From: Mimachlamys varia
Lineage: Eukaryota; Mollusca; Bivalvia; Pectinida; Pectinidae
Direction of reading: 5' to 3'
Assembly: GCA_947623455.1 (NCBI GenBank)
Contig: OX392527.1
Coordinates: forward strand, 52,992,401 to 53,056,400
Length of the DNA stretch: 64,000 bases
The position numbers were made by a program, and so were the translations under genes. The notes beneath the pieces are model-generated. The model searched no databases. It was not told where the DNA came from and saw only the letters and a program-made list of their open reading frames with translations. Each line of letters opens with the position of its first letter. Within the stretch, counting starts at the first letter, position 1. Shown piece by piece: positions 47,066-57,787 of this stretch.

Positions 47066-48106
47066 AATCGGCATACATATATTGCATATATCGGCTTATT
47101 TTATATGTGGAATGGTTCAGAATGCAGGCAAGGTGAGGAACCAAAAGAGTCCAGTGGCTCTATGATTCTGTTGCCTCATTTTAATGCCAACTCATGAACT
47201 TGTCTTTCAAACTTATTCACCCAGATTTCTACTTACTACACACAAACTTTGAAACTGCTTTGTGCAAGTGTATGCAAAGGTGATACTAATAGCTGATTGA
47301 ACTGAAATGAAAATTTGTAAATTCCGGAATATTCGAAAAGTGTATGAAACATATCTAGAGGGTTCAAATTGGTAACATTCCATTAAATGTTTTATTTTCT
47401 CAACTGATGAGATAACCGACACAAAGATAACATGCTATCCCATCATTCCACTCCCAGTTTGAAGTAATGCCGAACAACGTTTCTTGCATTAGTATTTAGT
47501 TAAGCTACCTTCAGCTGATGTGCATTCATCATTCCAGTACACTGTAAGATTATGTTCGGTAAAGCTTGTTATAAAATATTATTATATTATAGAAATATTT
47601 GGGAATTCGACTGAGTTCTATTTTCGTGTGTGTGTTTACATGGCGCGGTTGGACCGGTCGGGCTAGACTTCCGGTCAAGCTCGAGTGCCCGACCGGGGGT
47701 AACCGTTCCCATATAAATATCTGCACGAGCATATAATTCAGTTAGACACAGAGAGATATCAAAGACAGACAGCGATGATTATAAGATTCAGAGTGAGGTA
47801 GAGGAAAAAGATTACAGAGTGTTTATTATATATGTTGAAATCTAAATTATCGAAACTAACAAAATTAATTTTATAAACATGTGTGCATTATGTGATACAA
47901 TAAATCCTAAGGAACAACTGTGTTTCTTAAACTTTGAAGAGCTTTAATAAACGGTTAAAAATTCCGATTACATGATATTAAAATTCATGACATCTGACTT
48001 TTAATTTAAAAAGCATATTAAGTTTCACTAAAGCGGTTAGATAATTAACTCCAATGTTATTTTCCTGTTTTAAAATAGAATGTCATACCGACATGTACAA
48101 TGATCC

Positions 48107-48186
48107 ATCTTCGCAAGCCAAGGGTTAAGCTCCGCATACTCAAGATTGGTGTGCGGATAGTAACCCTTGAATAGCAGCGAAGTTGA
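48107..48186. repeat. Diverged counterpart of the esterase-block hairpin
   Basis: The arms aagggttaagctccgca and tgcggatagtaaccctt pair with mismatches around a 15 nt loop. The inner and outer ends of the stem are kept while the middle has drifted. Confidence 0.65.
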
Positions 48187-48364
48187 ATGAATCTGACGTT
48201 TTGTTTTTGAAGTAAATATATTTAGTACATATCAGTAAAGCAGTTAAGATAATATATGTACGAGGCAACATGAATGGCGGAAAATTCACGTTTGATATAT
48301 AACACAACAATAATTGGAATATATTTTCTGTAACGAACACCAAATCAAACCGAAGTATTTATAC

Positions 48365-49140
48365 AATTATATAAGGCGTGTAGTTCCCGATATAGGCACA
48401 AAATCGAAAAATGAGCTTATCAGGACGGGTAACAAAAACCTTGCCGAATCTTTCAATTTCACTTTCAGGTATATCGACGATGTGTTGTCTATCAACAACT
48501 AGAAGTTTGCTGACCTAGTCGATCGTATATACCCTACTGAACTTCAGATTAAAGACACAACATACTCTCCTACATCAGCTTCTTACCTCGATCTTTACTT
48601 AAGCTATGACCAACACGGGCAACTAACTACTTAGCTGTATGATAAACGTGACGATTTCGATTTTTCGATCGTGAACTTTTTATGTCTTGATAGTTACATC
48701 CCTGCTTCTCCATCCTGGTGTTTACATGTCGCAGTTGATTCGTTATTCTAGGGCTTGCTCTGAATATCGCGATTTTCGTGATCGATGCCAACTGCTGACG
48801 AACAAACCTACGGCACAGGGATTCGAGAGATGCAGGTTGATGAAGACTATGGGCAAGTTTTATGGTCGCCATCTTCATCTCATCGAGAAATATTCTGTAT
48901 CTTTGTGTGATATGAAGATGGACGTTTTTGAGTTTGCTTGTTAGTGTGTTTACTTGTACATGTTGTGATGACAATGATGACCCGGTTCTCATTTTGAGGA
49001 TTAATGCTTACTTGGATGTGACCAAGGTTTACATTGCGGGTGTCGTCGATGAAGCAGAAGACTTCCGGAACACCTGGTCTTATTCTCGGATTATGTTTTT
49101 TTTTTACGCTTTGGTATTCTCTGATTTTTTTTATATATTT
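48365..49140 (+). mobile_element. YIDD-type reverse transcriptase remnant with tail
   Basis: Reading the plus strand, the frame gives FNFTFRYIDDVLSINN with the catalytic Tyr-Ile-Asp-Asp at 48,470-48,481, then a TAG stop. The pieces IYPTELQIKDTTYSPTSASY, LYDKRDDFDFSIVNF and GKFYGRHLHLIEKYSVSL follow. Stops and frameshifts break it. The tail with gtgtcgtcgatgaagcagaa follows at 49,035. Only the C-terminal half is left. The family is a YIDD retroelement often found in bivalves and may be Penelope-related, but I am not certain of the clade. Confidence 0.75.
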
Positions 49141-49774
49141 TAGCAAAGTAACAAATCTTCCAGATTGGTTTTAATTTATTGATTCGGAAACTTAACTAGG
49201 AATATTCCTGTTGATTTATCGTACATATTTGTTACCCTTTTCACTTTTTGAATTCATACAATTATCAAAATGGCTTCCTCATCTATGAAGTTGCATAGGT
49301 TACTTTCTTTTATTTTCTCTCCGCCCATATATTATGTCCGTACGGAATCATTACAGATGAAATAAATGGTGCATTAAACATATATTGATACCTATAAGTT
49401 TTGTCATGATTCAATGGCATTTTTAAAAACGTTTAAATCAATGAGTTTTCCGTAGTATTGGGATAAACTAGATACTTACCTTGATCGACATCCATTGTTA
49501 TGTAGGAACCTGAGATAAGGCTACTTGGGACGATTTACCACCTTTTTATTATCTTATCGTTATATGTAATGCGACACAATTACCACAATAGACAAGTAGA
49601 ATGGCCCATTTATTATCTTACTCATAATCCGAAACTGAAATCGTAAAATAGGTTAGATGAAGAATGTGAAAAGGTTTTCATATTGTAATTCACCTCCTTT
49701 TATGATAATGTACTAATATTAGATGGTAATATTAAATTCCAATATATTCCTGAATTATATAATTGTGATTCCTA

Positions 49775-49975
49775 TAAACAGTCGAACACCGTTTTTCCAG
49801 AAATCTTTAACTCGGAAATCTCGTAATCCGGACAAAAATATCCGGGAATGGATTTCCGCAACGTTAAAATGCACGGATAATCCGGAAAATCGCGTTCCGG
49901 ATCCGAAATTAATTTCAAAGAACAAAACGTCTGTAAGATGGTGTTTTATGTCTCGGTAATCCAGGCTCAACGTCT
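49775..49975. mobile_element. Candidate pogo/Tigger-like MITE
   Basis: Begins cagtcgaacaccgtttttcc and ends cggtaatccaggctcaacg, with repeated taatccgg motifs inside. These ends recall pogo-superfamily termini. The homologous position in the other esterase block lacks it. A flanking TA duplication is not clear. Confidence 0.4.
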
Positions 49976-50246
49976 CCATCGGAACCCGTTATGTCACACA
50001 CAGGAGTGAAAGCTTTGTCTAGAATCACATGTTACACGCTTGACCGCACGTAATACACGCCACTGTACTACTAATGTGAGTGTAAGAGTCATGTCACTTA
50101 ATTCTGTATGATAATGAATTAATGATACATATTCTCATATGGAGCATAAGTTCCATGTTTAAATAACTTTGATGATAGTTTTATCACCTCTTTGGAAGAA
50201 GTTCACCGAGGTTTATATTCATTGACAGTATATGGTAAATAGCCCC

Positions 50247-50257
50247 CCCCAAAAAAA

Positions 50258-50292
<35 letters not shown>
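50247..50292. repeat. Simple repeats: poly-C, poly-A, (CA)n
   Basis: A run of c, then a, then about fifteen ca steps. A second ca-rich patch lies at 51,064-51,088. Confidence 0.9.
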
Positions 50293-50295
<3 letters not shown>

Positions 50296-51429
50296 ATAGC
50301 AATAATAATCGCTGTCCGTGAGTACGACCTCTTTTATTATTAATCATTATTAATCATTATTAAAAAGGGTGTCGTATACTTCACTCACTATGGACCTTAC
50401 AAGGTCAATGTCCAAACTTTCCGTGGACCCATTTATTCAGAAACACATTCGTAGCCGCTCCATATCCATATTTTTGTAACATGATGTGCAGTGCACTCTC
50501 ATAATGTCATTATGGCCTTAACCAAAAGTTTCAAACATTCAAATGTGCACGCGAAGGCGGTGCAAATCGATTATTGCTGTTTCTTACTACAACATGTAAT
50601 AAAAACCGATAAGGGTGCTGTTTTGCGCATTTCTGTGGCCTATCAGGGATAAGGCTAATATTAAGTTCAGCTGCATAAAGAAATATATTAAAAAAATGTA
50701 CGTTTGTGTGGGCTCATAGAAAAATTGGAGGGGGTCAAAGTGGGGAGAGAGTAAAATAATTTTGTTTTATTGAAATTCTTTCGAACTACATTGTAAAATA
50801 TTCAAGTAAAACTTCTATATTTTGTAGTTCCTGCTACAACAGTACATATCTCCATATCTAAGTTGAAAAATAAAATGTCAGAAGACAAAAAAACGCAAAT
50901 CTGACCAATTAGGTTAAGGTCATAATATCTTACTGATCTAAATAAATAGAAAAAGTATAGAGAGAATGTCAAATTGGCACCCTCCCTTCAAACGTTGCAT
51001 CAAATATCAAGCTCATATTTTCGACCCATAAACTGCTTCAAATATTGTAACGATATTTCCAGCGCACACACACATACATACACACACATATGGAGATATT
51101 AGCCTGGCTGTATAGCAGTAGTAAGCGCCTGATAACCAGCTCCTGCGAACTCCTCAGAATTGTATATGATAGAACTGTTTGTTAATTGTATTGATTGTAT
51201 GAGAATTGTATATTTATGTACTGTTAAGCGCTTTAAGATGGCTTATCTTAGCTAGTTAGAGCGCTATATTAAATGTTGTATATTATAATTATTATTATTT
51301 ATTTGAAGCAAACTTGATAGTAAAATAATCAAGCAAGATGTCAACTGATTAAACGTGGATGTCATCGGATCAAAAGTCAAGTAAAAATATGTCGATTAAC
51401 TTTGGGTCAGATTTTTTTTTTTTTTTTTT
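50293..51429. other. Non-coding spacer
   Basis: AT-rich with no gene seen. It ends in a poly-T run (about 51,412-51,430) next to a SINE, likely the A-tail side of the minus-strand element. Confidence 0.5.
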
Positions 51430-51439
51430 GATGTGACCA

Positions 51440-51650
51440 ATATTTGATCAAATTTATATTAATCACTCTTGTTGGCCCGGATGTTAGCGCGCGAGGGGTC
51501 GTATTATGGGAGGAAACCGGAGTACCTGGAGAAAGCCCACGTGGTCGAGCAGGTGACCCCATACCTTTTCACGTCCGGTCGGGGAATCTAACCCCGGCCG
51601 CCTTAGTGAAAGGCAAGTGCGCTATCCACTGCACCACCCGACCACCCTGG
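51440..51650 (-). mobile_element. tRNA-derived SINE, copy 1
   Basis: On the minus strand the head reads ggtggtcgggtggtgcagtg then gatagcgcacttgcc, like a tRNA A-box. A B-box-like ggggttagattcc follows. The body holds cacgtgggctttctccaggt and actccggtttcctcc, a conserved motif of bivalve SINEs. The plus-strand open frame across it is not a gene. Confidence 0.8.
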
Positions 51651-51659
51651 GTCGGATAA

Positions 51660-52029
51660 GAATAGTAGGGTCTTCCTAACATGAAAGTTTTTTAGTTTTG
51701 CTGAAAGTATGTATACAAACAATTTGTAACTCATTTATAATGAAAATTGATGAAACAGAAGGATGATTAAGAATACATATCTACCCGTTATTCGCTTGAA
51801 TTTGCATATTCTTGAGAATAGTTTACCTATTTGTAGACTCTATGATATGTCTGGTACCCCGGTATATTCTTTACATGTTGACTTTATATTTCAACAGCGG
51901 GTCCCTTAAAAATGGCTGTTATGTCCATATCATTTAGATACCTGTATCATAAGATTCCGCGAGGAATGTAAGTCACTTAACTATGTGGGCGGCACCATAA
52001 GATGTTCATGAAGATAGTGCACGCACATA
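51660..52029. other. Non-coding spacer
   Basis: No gene or recognised repeat. Confidence 0.5.
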
Positions 52030-52105
52030 ATTTATGCAGCATCTTTAATATTTAGCCGTTGGTTGGTTTTTAGGTCCTATAAACAGCTAGGATCATTTAA
52101 GGACG
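52030..52105 (-). mobile_element. SINE 3' tail fragment next to hammerhead unit
   Basis: The minus strand reads gtccttaaatgatcctagct then gtttataggacc, the tail type also seen at 30,340 and 31,190. It directly follows the downstream body of the hammerhead-like motif at 52,148-52,195. Confidence 0.45.
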
Positions 52106-52147
52106 GCCTCCTTGTACAGATGCAGTAAGCCAGAAAAAATCATTCTA

Positions 52148-52195
52148 CTGCATCATCAAGTTGTCTCGACCTTCTCGGACTCGTCAGCACTGCTA
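52148..52195 (-). ncRNA. Hammerhead ribozyme-like motif 1
   Basis: The minus strand reads ctgacgagtccgagaaggtc then gagac. This is a perfect CUGANGA core and a stem II/tetraloop, but GAGA replaces the essential GAAA. Stem III is caa/uug and stem I is only partly complementary. It is probably inactive. It lies 340 bp from motif 2 in the same orientation. Confidence 0.6.
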
Positions 52196-52204
52196 GGGGC
52201 CAAA

Positions 52205-52478
52205 AGTTGTGAAGTGCAACTTTGTTAACTTATGTAGAACCAGAAGTGACTTTAGGTTCATAAAACTCCCTTAATTTATGAATTCAGAAAAAAATGAGTA
52301 GGATCAAATGTACAATTTCAAATCGTGTACTTCGAAAGTGTACATATTATGAACCATGCCACTGCTCAAATGAGATATCTGTAGTCTACCATCGTGTATC
52401 CTGAAAGATGAATGTAGCGCACACACATGTGCTGCGCCTTTTGAATTTAGAAATAAATAATGAATGCCGAAAAAAGAA
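52205..52478 (-). mobile_element. Body between two hammerhead-like motifs
   Basis: The sequence next to both motifs recurs around the third motif. aattcataaattaaggg near 52,270 matches 57,970. ttcggcattc with tttctaaattcaaaaggcgc near 52,430-52,475 matches 57,800-57,845. This is the layout of a retrozyme- or Penelope-type concatemer, with hammerheads at unit boundaries. No ORF is present. Confidence 0.55.
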
Positions 52479-52479
52479 A

Positions 52480-52524
52480 TACATCATACAACTGTTTCGT
52501 TCTTCTAGATCATTAGTGATGCAA
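52480..52524 (-). ncRNA. Hammerhead ribozyme-like motif 2
   Basis: Stem I gcatca pairs with tgatgt across the motif. The core reads CUAAUGA (one change from CUGAUGA), GAAA is intact, stem III is cag/uug, and the cleavage triplet is GUA. The core substitution makes self-cleavage unlikely. Confidence 0.6.
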
Positions 52525-52589
52525 GTAGCCAAATATACAAGTTCATTACTTAATTACATTATATCTGTTTTTACACAGACAGTAGAATA

Positions 52590-52995
52590 GATGTCAGCTG
52601 CTGGCGAACAAACTAACAACACATGGATTTATGAGATACAGGTTGATGAAGACTGGGAAGTTTTATGGTCGCCATCTTAGTCTCATTGGGTACACTGGAA
52701 TCAGATTGCCCGTCCGTCCGTCTGTAGACAAAATTTCGTCCGGCTGTGCATTCGCTCAGTTTTCAACGGATCTTTTTAAAATTTTGTCGGAATAGACAGT
52801 ACAGTATGTTGTACAAATAACTTTAAGGGGGCGGGGGTATGAGTTGGCCCCCGGACGACAGTTTCTAGTTGTGAATGATAATTATGCCTCAGTTCTCACT
52901 TTGAGGCAATGACACTTACTTGGATTTGACCTAGATTTACCGGCGGGTGTCGTCGATGAAGCAGAAGACGCTCATTCTTCCGGAACACCTGTTAG
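52590..52995 (+). mobile_element. YIDD-type retroelement fragment, split by another repeat
   Basis: 52,590-52,690 corresponds to the 48,790-48,880 part (ctgctggcgaacaaactaac, gaagttttatggtcgccatc). 52,872-52,995 holds the tail. Between them lies an unrelated dispersed repeat (52,690-52,870) with cccgtccgtccgtctgtaga and gggggcgggggtatgag. Confidence 0.7.
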
Positions 52996-53029
52996 TTGTT
53001 ACTAACAGGTGTACTGTTAGTTCCTTTGT

Positions 53030-53830
53030 TCAAATTATGCATCTAGGTCTTGATAGTAACAACCCTGCTTCTCCAAACTATGATGTTTACATGTTGCAGT
53101 TGATTCGTTATTCTTGGGCTCGCTCTAAATATCAGGATTTTTGTGATCGATGTCGGCTGCTGACAAACAAACGAACAACACACGGATTCGAGAGATGCAG
53201 GTTCATCAAAACTATGGCCAAGTTTTATGGTCGCCATCTTTGTCTCAATGAGAAAACAGTATTAGTTTGTTTTCATATGAAGATGGACGTTTGTGAGTAT
53301 GCTCATTAGCGCGCTTAATTGTTGTGATTGGTAATGATGACTCATCACTCATTTCGAGGACTTGATATTTACTTGGATGTGACCAATATTTTTTTTATTT
53401 ATTTTACAACAAGTATGAAACAAGTTATACAACTTATACTAATAACTCTTGTTGGCCCGGATATTAGCGCGCGAGAGGTCTTATTGAGGGAGGAAACCGG
53501 AGTACCCGGAGAAAACCACGTGGTCGGGCAGCTGACCCCATACCTTTTCACGTCCGGTCGGGGGATCGAACTCCGGCCGCCTTTGTGAAACGCAAGTGAG
53601 TGTATCCAATGCACAACCCGACCACCCCGACCACCAATTACATGGCAGGGTCGTCGATGAAGCAGAAGACGTTTACTTTTCCGGAACACCTTGCCTTATT
53701 CTCTTGTTCTTTTACAAGGGTCTCCATGAAAATCTTTCTTTTGCTCATATTTTGCACATAGTTTAATCAATATTGAGTGTGGATTATGGTTTTGTTGACG
53801 CTTCGGTATTTTCTAATTTTTATGATCGAT
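53030..53830 (+). mobile_element. YIDD-type retroelement fragment hosting a SINE
   Basis: 53,030-53,300 matches the C-terminal reverse-transcriptase part (gattcgttattcttgggctc, ttttatggtcgccatctttg). 53,355-53,395 starts the tail, a SINE interrupts it, and the tail resumes at 53,640 (gtcgtcgatgaagcagaaga) to 53,830. A partial tail duplication follows to 53,880. Confidence 0.75.
53398..53634 (-). mobile_element. tRNA-derived SINE, copy 2, nested insertion
   Basis: Same family and orientation as 51,440-51,650, including actccggtttcctccctcaa and the B-box region ggagttcgatccc. It lies inside the retroelement tail. A short direct repeat ACCAAT is present on both sides (tgaccaatatt and ccaccaattac), compatible with a target-site duplication. 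Confidence 0.8.
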
Positions 53831-54076
53831 TTTGGAGTCGGATTATGGTTTTGTTGATGCTTTGGTAATCTCTGATTTGTTATACTAGACGGGGCATGGA
53901 ATATCGATATGATATATACATGTTAAGGATGTAAAAGATATTGAAGATTAACCAAACACCGGTGATAGATATTAATCTATACAAGTCGGAGTTATAACAG
54001 AAGACAGTTGATAAGACAAATATTTACTTCTAAATTACAAATACTACAAATCATTACAGAAACTGATACAACGCAA

Positions 54077-56276
54077 TTACCCTACAACGACACTTGGAGT
54101 ATTCTTCACCAGTGATGGTAGGTACTGGTTCCAGAACTTGATCCTATCCAGTGTCACGTGATATTCTGCTAGTATGTTGCTATCCAGTCGTTGATAGAGC
54201 CCGCCTATTGGGTCGTATCTAGGCCAATGGGGCAGACCGGGACCATTCGGGGAACTATTGGAAGAAATAAATGAATTATTAAGTAAATAAAATATAATTC
54301 AATATAACTTTTTATTTCGTTTTTCAAGTTATACATGCAAAATATATTTTCTATTCAAGTCATAGAGATACAGAGAAAATATTGTAGTATACTAATATAC
54401 TAATACTTTACTGAGAAAAAATATAATGTTTACTTAAATTACAGATGAGTAAATACATGTATTATATGGTATGTTGAAATGGTATAACTAAACCCAAGAG
54501 CATTATATGTTAGTGCACACACCCCTATTCTTTCTTTAATCAATCATGCTGATAGTTTAGTAGTTTAATCGATGCATCATCATCATTAATTAACATTTCG
54601 TTTTTCTTGTGGTTGATTCGTTTTTACTTTATGTCCTTTTAAAAGCTATGGTTATTTTAAGGGCATGACAGGTTATGGCGAAAACAAGAGAGAGTTTCAT
54701 CAAACAAATACGTTTAGATGGAAGAATAATAACGAAACAACACATACCCGGTCTTAGCAAAGTTCGTCCAATACGTTTTCATTATCAAAGAGAGTAACTG
54801 ATCAATATCGTTTGCGGCACCACCGAAATTAAACAGATACGCCAGTTCTTGGCCATGACTCACTCCAACGAACCATGAAGGTCGGTTATTGTCCATTGAC
54901 TTAGTCACTTTGGTAAACATGAATTGAAAAGTATTTCTTCCCATGGTCAGTCCAGGAAATGAATGACAGTTGAGTGTGCTGACAGTGGGGGCTACCATCA
55001 CTCCATCCGTGTACATGTTGATGACGTTTCTGCTCTGTTCAACGACATTACTGCTTCTGTACTTTTGACAAATGGCGTCAGAAATAACCTTGTTTCCATC
55101 GAATATGTCTTTTGCAAATACTTGCGAAAGTACATCACAGAGAATGCGAGTTGGTATAAAAAGCGAAGCATTGAAATGATATTGAGCCTCTAAAGACTCC
55201 ATGCTGACGTCGAGAAGAAGGGATCCTTCAGCATCTGTATTGCCAAACATGGCGTCCAATGACCGGAAAAAATTGGAACCCGCTGAAGTGATATTGGCAA
55301 TCACATCTTCAGGAGGAGACTTTATAAGATCCCCATCAACTACAGGGGCGACTGGAATAGGAATTATATGCTCTGTGTATTTTTTAATATCTAGATTCAT
55401 TTGGGCTCGTAGAAGTTCTGAAGCAGATTTTCCTTTCAAACACTGAACAAGTCTAACAGAATCGACGTTGATATCATTTTCGTTGATACAGTTGAGTAAA
55501 ATACCATATCCTCTAGAAAGTTTCTTCGCCTCTACTGCTAATGCTAAAGCAGAATTAGCGGGCCCACTTTCACCAATAACACGCTGAAACAGGCCTTGAT
55601 TTTGTGGGTTAATGGCATGTAACGCTACACTCATTGAACCAGCAGATTCCCCGAACAGTGTTATTGAGTCTGGATTACCACCGAAGGCTACAATGTTTTG
55701 TTTTACCCATTTAATTGCGAGCAGCTGGTCCCAAAGGCCGTAATTTCCGAGCGAAGAATCGTCCATTGTACTGAGAAAACCCAAAAATCCTAATCGGTAA
55801 TTAACCGTGACGACAATAACATCACCAATATTAGCAAGGGAGGAAGCGTCATATGAGGTTGCTTGTCCAAAAATGTAGCCCCCTCCGTGTATCCAAATCA
55901 TCACACTCTTCATGTTCGTTGGTGAAGCATTGGATGGCGTGTACACATTCAACTGAAGACAATCCTCAGACATTTCCCTGTTTTGAAGTCGGTCAGATAT
56001 ATACTTTCGATCTTGTATGCATGATGGACCAAATGAAGTTGCATCGAGGACATTCGTCCAGCCACCAAATGGAACAGGTTTTCGTAGTCTCAAATCTCCA
56101 ACCGGGGGTTTAGCATAAGGTATATTTCGGTACTGATACACTATTTGGTCTCTGTTCTGTATGCTGATACCACGAACTGGTCCAGATGGTGTTCGTATTG
56201 TCTTGTAACTCGCACAGTTTGCCATACTTGCAAACACTGCCATCAACAACAGCACGACGGAGGAACACACCGTCAT
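54077..56276 (-). CDS. Secreted type-B carboxylesterase (cholinesterase-like) 2
   Basis: Two coding exons: 56276-54748 and 54254-54077, joined in phase 2 (CCGG/gtatgt to atag/TTCC). They encode 568 residues. The start is the ATG of MTVCSSVVLLLMAVFASMAN, a typical signal peptide. The triad is Ser211 (GESAGS), Glu350 (DAEG) and His474 (VSHGQE). The oxyanion loop HGGGY is intact, and C-terminal SPNGPG and WPRYD motifs are present in the last exon. It is clearly a paralog of the 39-41 kb esterase, with the same intron position and phase. In this copy the usual Trp before the catalytic His is replaced by Ser. An acceptor at 56,290-56,291 shows a leader intron. Substrate unknown; probably secreted. 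Confidence 0.93.
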
Positions 56277-57024
56277 TTTCGAGGAATTTCTAAACAAAAA
56301 TGGAATTCAAGATGATGAACAAATCTTGCACTTGTCTTTGATATCTTATGGAATAAAACGCTTTCTGCATAACTTCATCAATTTAATTCTTATCGTGACG
56401 AATTAAGATCTTGTAAAATTGTTTTCTTCCTTGGTCTTATTATATTTCTTTTTTTGTTGTTGTTAATCTATGCTTCAGAAATATAGTAATTGCTTTCCAT
56501 GTTATAAACGCGTTAGATGTTATAACAATAGGATATCTTTCATTCAACAATGGTGTCCTTTTGCAAAAGAAAATTGGCAAAATTTTTTGTTTGGTTTCGT
56601 GAAATTGCAAGAAAATAGAAAATCTAAAATCTGAACGGATTAATTCTTCATTTGTTGTCTCGTAAAATTGATATACCTTGTTCTTTAGCTTTATCATAAA
56701 CTAATATATTTATGCTTTTTATTCTATCCTTTTATACAAAGCATGACGTTTTAAGTGCAAGGACATAACACTTGATAAATCTGTACTTTACATGATGTAT
56801 CCACAAATAAAAAATATCACATTTAAAACTTTTATCACAAACAGAAACAAGTTTCCTATCAATATCCCAAATATATTACAACTACAGCAGATATGATAAT
56901 TAGTTAGTTTCAAATTCAAAATTTTGACAGTAAAATTAGTTTGAAGACATCCCATTGTGAGTCACATACGAGTATCACTCAACATCTTCGGTAGTTATCT
57001 ATATGTATTCTATGTAGGTCTTAC

Positions 57025-57190
57025 CTGTGTTCGTCAATCCAGTCGTGTCAAGGATCACAGACCAAGTGGCAAATGACGGCTCGTTAAGAAGGGTCAAGTA
57101 ACCGATAAAGGCCATGTTTACTTGATGTTACACAATATTGGAGACACCAGGCTGGCTTCACGTAAGCTGTAGACTTATGTTATCTTATCT
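57025..57190 (-). promoter_or_regulatory. Candidate leader exon and promoter of esterase 2
   Basis: A donor (acag/gtaaga) at 57,023-57,024 faces the acceptor at 56,290. Two adjacent GATA sites (agataagataac) lie at 57,180-57,189, as in esterase 1, but no TATA box is seen. The exon holds an ATG (57,113-57,115). Its 35-codon frame would end, after splicing, in a TGA overlapping the esterase ATG. That this exon belongs to the esterase is inferred from splice sites only. Confidence 0.4.
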
Positions 57191-57399
57191 TCACTGTTGC
57201 GACAACAGGCAATATCTGTGTATACGTGTACAATGATACCAAAGACCTTTGGGAAATACAAAACAATGGCTATGGAAAATTTCAATAAATTTTCAATCGC
57301 CTGCATTTGTCAAAACAGCTTAAGAAACTACTCAAGTAAATCCTTCCCATTGATGTCTTTTATTAAAATCAATGTGGAAACAGACTTTCAAAAGATCTA

Positions 57400-57575
57400 C
57401 AAGGCGAGTGTCGTCGATGAAGCAGAAGACGCTTTCTCCTCCGGATCACCTGGTTTGAATATCTTGTACTTTTGCAAAGGTTTCCATGTTTGATCTTTCC
57501 TTTTTGCGTCTAGTTTAATCAATATTTAGTTGGGATTATGGTTTTATTGACGCTTGGGTATTCTCTAATTGTTTT
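57400..57575 (+). mobile_element. YIDD-type retroelement tail
   Basis: Reads gtgtcgtcgatgaagcagaa, ttgcaaaggtttccatg and ttgacgcttgggtattctct. It is the same family as the tails at 32.0, 49.0, 52.9 and 53.7 kb. Only the tail is left. Confidence 0.75.
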
Positions 57576-57787
57576 AACTGCTTATGTGCAAATCACAAAA
57601 GATAATTTCTGCAATTTATTTCAAATAATTCGTGTGGGTTTTATTCTGTATGGAAAACATTTCGTCGGGATATTATTTCGAGAAATATCTAAAACCACGA
57701 AATAAACGAAATCAAATCCACAACGTAATTTAATGCCCTTACAGTATGTCAAAAGGATATATCCTTTACACAAGAGATGACGTAACA

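Larger units (their letters stand above)
47580..50150. repeat. Esterase 5' region block, copy 2, with insertions
   Basis: Collinear with 41,760-43,215, including the TATA-like plus-strand segment, the hairpin (48,107-48,186), the leader donor (near 49,480) and the GATA pair (ttattatcttatcg near 49,550). Two insertions interrupt it: a retroelement piece (about 48,300-49,380) and a small MITE (about 49,775-49,975). No esterase coding exon lies next to it, so it is an orphaned promoter block. Confidence 0.8.

Noticed and set aside
49723..49979. Overlapping plus and minus frames
   Set aside because: Explained by the candidate MITE with taatccgg motifs. No coding signature.
51444..51659. 71-codon plus-strand frame, and a similar one at 53,328-53,588
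   Set aside because: Both are translations of tRNA-derived SINE copies.
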